Below are positions 1 to 5,419 of a stretch of DNA of 13,333 nt, in pieces (the first letter of the stretch is position 1; each line of letters begins with the position of its first letter). This DNA comes from Desulfobacterales bacterium (GTDB taxonomy: Bacteria > Desulfobacterota > Desulfobacteria > Desulfobacterales > Desulfobacteraceae), in assembly GCA_022361535.1 (NCBI GenBank), contig JAKSAU010000253.1, positions 1-13,333 of the forward strand, written 5' to 3'. The notes under the pieces were generated by a model that had not been told where the DNA came from, made no database searches, and saw nothing but the letters and a program-made list of their open reading frames with translations. A program made the position numbers and the translations under genes.

Positions 1-6
1 CACTTG

Positions 7-150
7 GGCTCGTTAGTTCTAAGAAGACGGCATCAGGCAGATTTTTGAAAAAAATCGGCCGCCGCGTTTTAAAACTAACGAGCCGGTTTTTGTTACATGG
101 GATACCCTTGTTCACCAGTGCCAATCGGAATTTTATTTTGAGACTTGGTA
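7..150 (+). repeat. Dispersed repeat, left copy: imperfect hairpin plus conserved flank
   Basis: Bases 26-150 match the reverse complement of 13208-13333 at roughly 85% identity, aligned by eye with one single-base gap. The outer part (7-84) is an imperfect palindrome: GGCTCGTTAGTT at 7-18 pairs with AACTAACGAGCC at 73-84, with a second AT-rich hairpin inside (about 38-58). Five T residues follow the outer stem at 86-90, so on the plus strand it also looks terminator-like. The flank 85-150 is shared by both copies, so the repeated unit is longer than the hairpin. It lies just past the 3' end of the thiolase-like gene. No transposase is present. A REP/MITE-like element is the likeliest class, but the family is not identified. 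Confidence 0.8.
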
Positions 151-170
151 TAGAGTCGGCTCTATACCAA
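145..170. other. Perfect 11-bp palindrome with TCGG loop over a stop codon
   Basis: TTGGTATAGAG (145-155) and CTCTATACCAA (160-170) are exact reverse complements separated by four bases. The right arm contains the stop codon and last codons of the minus-strand thiolase-like gene. No T-run follows on either strand, so a classical intrinsic terminator is not supported. It may stabilise the mRNA 3' end or mark the inner border of the neighbouring repeat. Confidence 0.55.
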
Positions 171-1661
171 TACTGCTATATTCAGATTTTTCTCTTTATC
201 GAAGGAGAGGTTCACGGGTTTTTCCACCATATTGTTTGTTGACAACTGTTGGTACACATCCGGGGATTTCTTGGTACGCGCTATGAAGCGCAACCCTTTT
301 TTTGTTTTTCCATAAAGTACTGCATAAGCTGGGGACTGGTTTCGGTTGTATACAATTGTGTACGTTTCGATAATCCCTTGTCCGGTTGGGTTCGGGTCGA
401 TCTCGATGGGTTCCGGCCCGGCCAGAAAGTCTTCCCTGTCCCGAATGTCCATGTCTCCCAAAGCATTCTTGGGTGGGAGTGCAGAGTAAATACCTGCAGC
501 ATGCTTCTGCATGAACCAGCCCAGGGATGTTGTCAGGCCTGTTTTAACTTTACTGGTTGAGATCATTTCACACAGGGTGGCCACTGCATGCAAATTATAG
601 TTATTGCCAGGGCCACCGAAAAAACCTAATCCCCCGGTAAGAGTCAACGCTCTTGGATCGTCGGCAGGAATGCCGAGCATTTTTTTAGCAATGGTAACAG
701 CACAGGGAAAACAGGAATATAGATCAAAACAATCCATGTCTGATAAGCTGAAACCGGACCGATCCAAAGCTTTATCCACTGCTGCCTTTAACGGTGGACT
801 TGATGTAAAGTCGGTTTTTTGGATCATGAAAGGCTGGCGGTCTTCAGCATAGCCTCCCCCGCAAAAAAAGACGGTCCGGCCTTGTGCAGATCCATGGATA
901 CTTGCATATTCTTCTGACATAAGAATTATGGCAGCACCTTGGTCCACGGTTACAAAGGAGTTCATGTATTTGGTATAGGGAAAGGCAATGGGCCGGTTCA
1001 AGGTCGTAGGGGTTATAATTTCTTCGGGCGTTTTGGCCTGTTTGCTCCATGCATAGGGATGGCTGGCCGCTACCCGGCTGAACGAAGACCAAAACTGAGC
1101 CACCTGTTCTAGATAGATGTCAAGCCCAAGCCCGGATTCTGCCCAGAGGGCTGTTTCAAATAATGGGAATCCCTGCATGGGGTGCTCGATACCATACCGG
1201 GCCTCCAAAGGGGTGACACCCGAGGCATCATCTCCGTCATATCCTTCAGGAAGACCCTGCAACAGGGCGCTGTCTAATTTTTTTGTATTCCGGCTTCTGG
1301 GGACGTAGGCTTCAGCTCCTGCTACCAGCACCATATTCAATTCGTTTCTGGCGATCATGCCTGCAGCCCGGTTGATGAGGGTTTGTGGGGAGTTCCCCCC
1401 AATCCGTGATTCAAAGGTAAATTTAGGCGATGCGCCTAAGCGGGCTGCTAATTCGTCGGCAGGATTTTCATAATAGGCACTCAGACTTTTTACCACAAGA
1501 ATACCGTCAACATTGCAGATCTGTTCCGGGGCCTTCAAAGTTTTAGCAGCAGCACGGCTGGCCGCTTCCATCATTCCCATGGGTGTCTTGGCAGGTTTTT
1601 CAATCAAGTTTTTGGGCTGGGTAATTTGGCCCCATCCGGCTACAACAACGTTGGTATCCAT
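162..1661 (-). CDS. Thiolase-superfamily protein (SCP-x/acetyl-CoA acetyltransferase-like) with C-terminal OB-fold-like tail
   Basis: This 499-residue protein has a thiolase-like fold. The N-terminus (VVVAGWGQIT) is typical, a VLVAGAEAY strand lies near residue 120, a DLYSCFPCAV motif at 313-322 and a GGLGFFGGPGNNY motif near 355. The last ~90 residues (TYTIVYNR, then AVLYGKT and GLRFIA) resemble the OB-fold-like tail of SCP2-thiolase-like proteins. Against classical thiolases, the nucleophilic Cys site reads GGNSPQ (88-93), with no Cys. Other cysteines exist at 311, 317 and 320. A condensing or cleaving role on acyl-CoA is therefore uncertain, and an aldolase-like or non-covalent role is possible. 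It lies 83 bases downstream of the NRDE gene on the same strand, with its own candidate promoter. No convincing Shine-Dalgarno was seen before this ATG, but the N-terminus fits the family. Confidence 0.85.
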   Translation of the reverse strand: MDTNVVVAGWGQITQPKNLIEKPAKTPMGMMEAASRAAAKTLKAPEQICNVDGILVVKSLSAYYENPADELAARLGASPKFTFESRIGGNSPQTLINRAAGMIARNELNMVLVAGAEAYVPRSRNTKKLDSALLQGLPEGYDGDDASGVTPLEARYGIEHPMQGFPLFETALWAESGLGLDIYLEQVAQFWSSFSRVAASHPYAWSKQAKTPEEIITPTTLNRPIAFPYTKYMNSFVTVDQGAAIILMSEEYASIHGSAQGRTVFFCGGGYAEDRQPFMIQKTDFTSSPPLKAAVDKALDRSGFSLSDMDCFDLYSCFPCAVTIAKKMLGIPADDPRALTLTGGLGFFGGPGNNYNLHAVATLCEMISTSKVKTGLTTSLGWFMQKHAAGIYSALPPKNALGDMDIRDREDFLAGPEPIEIDPNPTGQGIIETYTIVYNRNQSPAYAVLYGKTKKGLRFIARTKKSPDVYQQLSTNNMVEKPVNLSFDKEKNLNIAVLV

Positions 1662-1697
1662 ATGGTGTCTTTGTTTTGCAGGGTTTAAAGGACTATT

Positions 1698-1726
1698 ATT
1701 CTGATCTTAAATTCACGGTTTGTCAA
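1698..1726 (-). promoter_or_regulatory. Candidate sigma-70 promoter for the thiolase-like gene
   Basis: On the minus strand there is a perfect -35 TTGACA (1721-1726), a 17-base spacer and a -10 CAGAAT (1698-1703, 4 of 6 consensus bases). This would give a leader of roughly 30 bases before the ATG at 1661. It suggests the gene can be transcribed independently of the NRDE gene upstream. Confidence 0.5.
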
Positions 1727-1744
1727 TCTGTCCAGTATATGAAG

Positions 1745-2512
1745 TTATGGGGCAAGGGCAAAAATGCGATCTTCTGTGCCATTTTCAGAACCTATGACAT
1801 GGGTCCGCTCAATGATTTCAATTTCATAGTCACAATTGATACGCATTAAAGTGGAACTTCTTGTTCCGTAGGTATCGCTTTGGATAAATAAGGGGGATAG
1901 AATCCTCTCCCATTCAAGACCCACCCCAGTATCGGGCAATTGGTCGTCCTTTGGCTTGTTCTTGTCGGCAAGCATTGCAAAAATCCCTTTATTGTCCATG
2001 GGATCTGCTGTGAGGATTCTTTCAAATTCTTTACGACCCTTTTTTATTTTTGGCCAAGGGGTGTCAAGAAGGTGGTTGCTCAGTCCATGGATGCCAGGCG
2101 GAACTTCAACGAATCCTTTTGATTGATTAGAAAAACAAAATACCGGGCCATCTGTTTCTCCTGCCAGCAGGTTAAACCCGCTGTACCTATCAGAATTTTT
2201 TTTAAGCGATGAAAGATAATCTTCAACCGGACCCTTAAAAGACAGTACCTGGGGGATGAGCTCGCCGCGGGATGGTGCATTCGATTTGATTTGGCTTAAG
2301 TCCCTGTAATTGGTAAGGGCTGCAAAACGTCCCGACGTTGAAACACCAAACCAGGTGCCACCAGCTTCAAGATCTTTGCCGGCAAGTAAATCAGGGGTGT
2401 CAGGCCAAAATCCCATGGGCTGTGTTGGGCGGGCGTAAAACTCATCCCGGTTGGCAGCCAGGATAAACGGAAACTCGTCTGAAAGGTCAATAGCAAAGAG
2501 AATCAGGCACAT
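1745..2512 (-). CDS. NRDE/TANGO2-family protein
   Basis: This 255-residue protein is full length for the TANGO2/NRDE family (PF05742). The signature NRDE is at residues 21-24 in the context AANRDEFYARPT, and the family's GGTWFGV and LTNYRD motifs follow at about 50-71. Residue 2 is Cys, so removal of Met would expose an N-terminal Cys as in Ntn-hydrolase-like folds. That last point is known of the fold class and is only inferred here. Biochemical function is unsettled: eukaryotic homologues are linked to Golgi organisation and haem trafficking, and bacterial members are mostly uncharacterised. No signal peptide or membrane segment is seen, so it is probably cytoplasmic. AAGGA on the minus strand (about 2520-2524) is well placed for the ATG at 2512. 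It is divergent from the acetyl-CoA acetyltransferase gene. Confidence 0.9.
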   Translation of the reverse strand: MCLILFAIDLSDEFPFILAANRDEFYARPTQPMGFWPDTPDLLAGKDLEAGGTWFGVSTSGRFAALTNYRDLSQIKSNAPSRGELIPQVLSFKGPVEDYLSSLKKNSDRYSGFNLLAGETDGPVFCFSNQSKGFVEVPPGIHGLSNHLLDTPWPKIKKGRKEFERILTADPMDNKGIFAMLADKNKPKDDQLPDTGVGLEWERILSPLFIQSDTYGTRSSTLMRINCDYEIEIIERTHVIGSENGTEDRIFALAP

Positions 2513-2601
2513 GGAGTTTTCCTTGTTTTTTATCGGTCACTTTGTTATGGAGCCTATTGGAAGTTATTTAACCGTTCGCTAAGGAAAAATCAATTATATT
2601 T

Positions 2602-2606
2602 GGAGG
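2602..2606 (+). promoter_or_regulatory. Shine-Dalgarno that fixes the thiolase start
   Basis: GGAGG lies five bases before ATG 2612. An in-frame TTG at 2600 would overlap this site and has no ribosome-binding site of its own, so 2612 is the better start. Confidence 0.8.
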
Positions 2607-2611
2607 TGTTC

Positions 2612-3898
2612 ATGCAAGATGTAGTAATCGTCAGCGGTGTCAGAACTCCGGTGGGCTCCTTTGGCGGCTCCTTGAAAAGTGTACCTGTTGTGGATCTGGG
2701 TACCTATGTGATGAAAGACGTTCTCAAACGGGTAGGGCTTAAACCGGCTCAGGACCCGTGTAAAGATGAGTTTTCTCCTGCCACCCTCAAAGATCAGGGA
2801 ATGATTGACCTGGAGAAAAAGGGTTTTGATTACGGTGATGACCTCAAAGATGTTTACATAGATGAAGTGATCATGGGCAATGTGCTTCAGGCAGGGCAGG
2901 GCCAGAATACAGCCCGTCAGGCCATGATGGGTGCCGGTATTTCCCGCGAAACCCCGGCCATGACCATCAATAAAATTTGTGGCTCAGGCCTCAAAGCCAT
3001 TGGGTTGGGGGCCCAGGCCATTATGTCCGGCCAGGCAGACGTGATTGTTGCCGGTGGTCAGGAAAGCATGAGCAATGCACCCATGGCATTGCCTAAAGCC
3101 CGGTGGGGACACCGTATGGAATTGACCGGGACAGGTCCGGTTCATGACTTGATGGTCTATGACGGTCTGTATGAGATTTTTTATGGGTACCACATGGGCC
3201 AGACTGCTGAAAATATCGTGGAAAAATACGGAATTACCAGGGAAGAACAAGATGAATTGGCAGTCCTCTCCCATAACCGCGCTTACGCTGCCGTACATGA
3301 CGGTACGTTTGACAAGGAAATTGTTCCTGTGACCATCCGCCATCGCAAAGGAGATATTGTGGTGGATAAAGATGAGCGTCCCATGGAAACAAATATGGAA
3401 AAAATGGCTAAACTGCGTCCCGCCTTTAAAAAAGACGGCAGCGTCACAGCCGGCAATGCGTCAGGCATCAATGATGGGGCCGCTGCAGTCCTTATGATGA
3501 CCGAGGCCAAAGCCAATGAGTTGGGCTTAAATGTCCTTGCAAAGGTTAAAGGATTTGCCTCAGGTGGTCTGGATCCTGCCTATATGGGACTTGGACCTGT
3601 TCCTGCAGTTAAAAAAGTACTCAAACAAACCGGCATGACCATGGGTGATATTGAGATGATCGAACTCAACGAAGCGTTTGCTGCCCAGGCTATCGGTTGC
3701 ATGAGAGAGTTGGATATAGACGTTGAAAAACCAAACGAACTTGGTTCCGGAATATCCATTGGTCACCCAATCGGGTGCACCGGTGCCCGTCAGATGGTAA
3801 CAGCCATCCACCAGATGGAAAGAAAAGGGTATGGAACAGGCCTGATTTCCATGTGTATCGGCGGCGGTATGGGTATGGCCATGATCATTGAAAAATAG
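2612..3898 (+). CDS. Acetyl-CoA acetyltransferase (thiolase)
   Basis: This 428-residue type II thiolase reversibly joins two acetyl-CoA to acetoacetyl-CoA plus CoA, or cleaves 3-ketoacyl-CoA in beta-oxidation. All catalytic elements are visible: nucleophile C123 in ICGSGLKA, N353 in NEAFA, H385 in GHPIGCTGAR, and C415 in CIGGGMGMA. AtoB/PhaA-type enzymes carry the nucleophile near residue 88-89. Here about 35 extra residues lie at roughly 45-80 (from PAQDPCK to LKDVY) between the first helix and the DEVIMGNV strand. The chosen ATG has a strong Shine-Dalgarno. It sits alone on this strand, divergent from the NRDE gene across a ~99-base gap in which I see no convincing promoter. The precise substrate (acetoacetyl-CoA versus longer ketoacyl-CoA) cannot be read from the sequence. 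No clear terminator follows. Confidence 0.95.
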   Translation: MQDVVIVSGVRTPVGSFGGSLKSVPVVDLGTYVMKDVLKRVGLKPAQDPCKDEFSPATLKDQGMIDLEKKGFDYGDDLKDVYIDEVIMGNVLQAGQGQNTARQAMMGAGISRETPAMTINKICGSGLKAIGLGAQAIMSGQADVIVAGGQESMSNAPMALPKARWGHRMELTGTGPVHDLMVYDGLYEIFYGYHMGQTAENIVEKYGITREEQDELAVLSHNRAYAAVHDGTFDKEIVPVTIRHRKGDIVVDKDERPMETNMEKMAKLRPAFKKDGSVTAGNASGINDGAAAVLMMTEAKANELGLNVLAKVKGFASGGLDPAYMGLGPVPAVKKVLKQTGMTMGDIEMIELNEAFAAQAIGCMRELDIDVEKPNELGSGISIGHPIGCTGARQMVTAIHQMERKGYGTGLISMCIGGGMGMAMIIEK

Positions 3899-4013
3899 GG
3901 CGTATAAGCCCTTGAGTTTTAGCTTTACTTGGCACGCCTAAAATGGTAAGACTCCCTGAGGCTTTTGCCAATGTAAATGATTGAAATTGAATTGAATAAA
4001 GAGGTGTGAAACT

Positions 4014-4169
4014 ATGGATATTCCCCGTAAACTTGGAATACTGATCTACACTGCAGTTCCCGCTATTGTCGGGGGCGGCATCGTTTACCATTTTTTCCAT
4101 GACTGGACTCAGGTTATCATCTGGGAAATTTTGCTTGTACTGGCTGCTCTGGGGATTATTAGCAGTTAA
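4014..4169 (+). CDS. Small two-helix membrane protein, unknown function
   Basis: This 51-residue ORF starts at ATG 4014 with GAGGTG (4001-4006) seven bases upstream, and stops at TAA 4167-4169. It begins MDIPRKLG. Two hydrophobic stretches follow, at about residues 7-25 (with an IVGGGIV glycine patch) and 34-50, separated by a short polar loop (YHFFHDWTQ). That composition fits a small inner-membrane protein with two helices. The good ribosome-binding site, the coherent topology and the strong terminator about 25 bases after the stop all support a real gene. I do not recognise a family. It lies 115 bases after the acetyl-CoA acetyltransferase and may be read from the same transcript or its own promoter. 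Confidence 0.7.
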   Translation: MDIPRKLGILIYTAVPAIVGGGIVYHFFHDWTQVIIWEILLVLAALGIISS

Positions 4170-4192
4170 CATCGGGTAATTCTTTTCTTTGC

Positions 4193-4252
4193 GTAAAGCC
4201 GTAGCCGTGCAGAATAGTTTGTCTTGCATGCTGCGGCTTTACATGGTTTTTT
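4193..4252 (+). terminator. Intrinsic terminator after the small membrane protein gene
   Basis: GTAAAGCCGTAGC (4193-4205) pairs with GCTGCGGCTTTAC (4230-4242) through 13 positions with one G-U pair. The stem extends past a one-base bulge by a short inner stem, and six T residues follow at 4247-4252. It ends the transcript from the upstream gene(s). Confidence 0.85.
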
Positions 4253-4283
4253 AAGCCTTTGATTTTTTCAGGCTTTCTTTTTT
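4253..4283 (+). terminator. Second, weaker terminator in tandem
   Basis: AAGCCT (4253-4258) pairs with AGGCTT (4270-4275) around an 11-base T-rich loop. TCTTTTTT follows. It starts directly after the first terminator's T-run and ends 21 bases before the next start codon, so it could be a back-up terminator or an attenuator. Confidence 0.55.
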
Positions 4284-4304
4284 AAAGCAGCAGATGGTGA
4301 GTGT

Positions 4305-5387
4305 TTGGAGCAGACTATTTTTCAGAGAGCCGTGTTTTATTTTTTCCTGGCGTTGTTTTGCATATCCATATTTCTTGTGGGCAAACTGATTGCCCCTTTT
4401 TTTGCCAGTATTATTCTGGGGGTTGTGATCACAGGAATTTTCGGCCCGGTATTCAGACGGCTGGCCTCCAAGATGTCACCTAAGCTGGCATCTGTTCTTA
4501 CCTGTTTAGCTGTTTTTTTTGTAGTTTTTATACCAGTTGTCTTTTTTGTTGGAGTTCTCTCAAAAGAGGCTTTGGGATTATACAACATGGCCAGGGACGC
4601 TGTGTTTTCAGACCAGTTAATTGTTCTGCTTGAAAATACAAAGGCCCTGGACCGGATCAATGACCTTCTGGCAAAGGCGGGGATTGAAACCCAAATTACC
4701 TGGAATGAACTGATCGCACCGGTTTCCGATCTGGGAAAGACGGTCGGCTTTTCATTATTCCAGCAGGCCAGGTTCATTACCTCAAACCTGGTCAATTTGG
4801 TTTTTTATTTTTGCCTGATGCTCCTTGTGGTCTTTTACATGCTCATGGACGGGGAGCGGTTTATTCAATACCTGTATGACCTGTCCCCCCTTAAAGACGA
4901 GCATGACAAAGAATTATACGAGAAATTCAATGATATGGCCGGTGCCGTGTTAATTGGAAACGGACTCGGTGGCCTGATCCAGGGATGTGCGGGTGGTTTG
5001 TTGTTCTGGTTCCTCGGGCTGAATTCCCCATTTTTGTGGGGGGTGATCATGGGATTTCTGGCTTTTTTACCCATTGTGGGAATCGGGGTGGTCCTGGTGC
5101 CTACCGCGGTTTTTTTCATGCTGAAAAGCAGTGTGGGGATGGGTGTTTTTATTTTAGTGTTTTATGCACTCCTCTCATGGGGAATTGAATATTTATTTAA
5201 GCCCAAAGTGGTGGGGGACCGGGTGGCTATGCACCCCCTCATCGTTTTTTTTGCGATTATCGGCGGTCTGAAGGTGTACGGTATTTTAGGTATTATATAC
5301 GGGCCTTTGATCGCCACCCTGTTTTTGACCCTTGCCGATATTTATTTTTCAAGTTTCCAGTCCATGGTGGAACCGGGCAAAGGGTAA
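4305..5387 (+). CDS. AI-2E family transporter (PerM/YdiK/TqsA-like membrane protein)
   Basis: This 360-residue polytopic membrane protein is close to the usual family length (PF01594). Hydrophobic helices lie at about residues 8-47 (two), 62-87, 160-186, and several more in 215-345. The hydrophilic section at ~90-155 is the family's soluble loop. Family hallmarks include GNGLGGLIQG near 218, the FLPIVGIG segment, the PKVVGD turn after the LSWGIEYLF helix, and the final YGILGIIYGPL stretch. Members have been linked to autoinducer-2 export, Na+/H+ exchange or general efflux, and the substrate here cannot be told. The start is TTG at 4305, with GGTGAG just upstream. The first in-frame ATG would remove two helices. 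gyrA begins 32 bases after its stop, suggesting co-transcription. Confidence 0.9.
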   Translation: MEQTIFQRAVFYFFLALFCISIFLVGKLIAPFFASIILGVVITGIFGPVFRRLASKMSPKLASVLTCLAVFFVVFIPVVFFVGVLSKEALGLYNMARDAVFSDQLIVLLENTKALDRINDLLAKAGIETQITWNELIAPVSDLGKTVGFSLFQQARFITSNLVNLVFYFCLMLLVVFYMLMDGERFIQYLYDLSPLKDEHDKELYEKFNDMAGAVLIGNGLGGLIQGCAGGLLFWFLGLNSPFLWGVIMGFLAFLPIVGIGVVLVPTAVFFMLKSSVGMGVFILVFYALLSWGIEYLFKPKVVGDRVAMHPLIVFFAIIGGLKVYGILGIIYGPLIATLFLTLADIYFSSFQSMVEPGKG

Positions 5388-5419
5388 TGCGAATTTAAAT
5401 CAGGAGCGTTTATTTAAGG

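Noticed and set aside
7..84. Integron attC recombination site
   Set aside because: The arms read GTT...AAC from outside to inside, the opposite of the attC order, they do not match the GTTRRRY core, and the enclosed genes are housekeeping genes rather than cassettes.
45..242. 65-residue plus-strand ORF over the left repeat as a gene
   Set aside because: It starts at a TTG without a ribosome-binding site, lies mostly in the repeat and runs antisense into the thiolase-like gene. The codon-like pattern is reported as a finding, but a functional gene is not supported.
2513..2611. Promoters in the divergent NRDE/thiolase gap
   Set aside because: Possible elements such as TTGTTA-17-TATTTA on the plus strand and TTGATT-16-TTAAAT on the minus strand are too weak to annotate.
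3899..4013. Terminator after the acetyl-CoA acetyltransferase
   Set aside because: Only a long-loop pairing (TTGGCA at 3929 with TGCCAA at 3966) and a short TTTTAG/CTAAAA pairing are seen, without a T-run.
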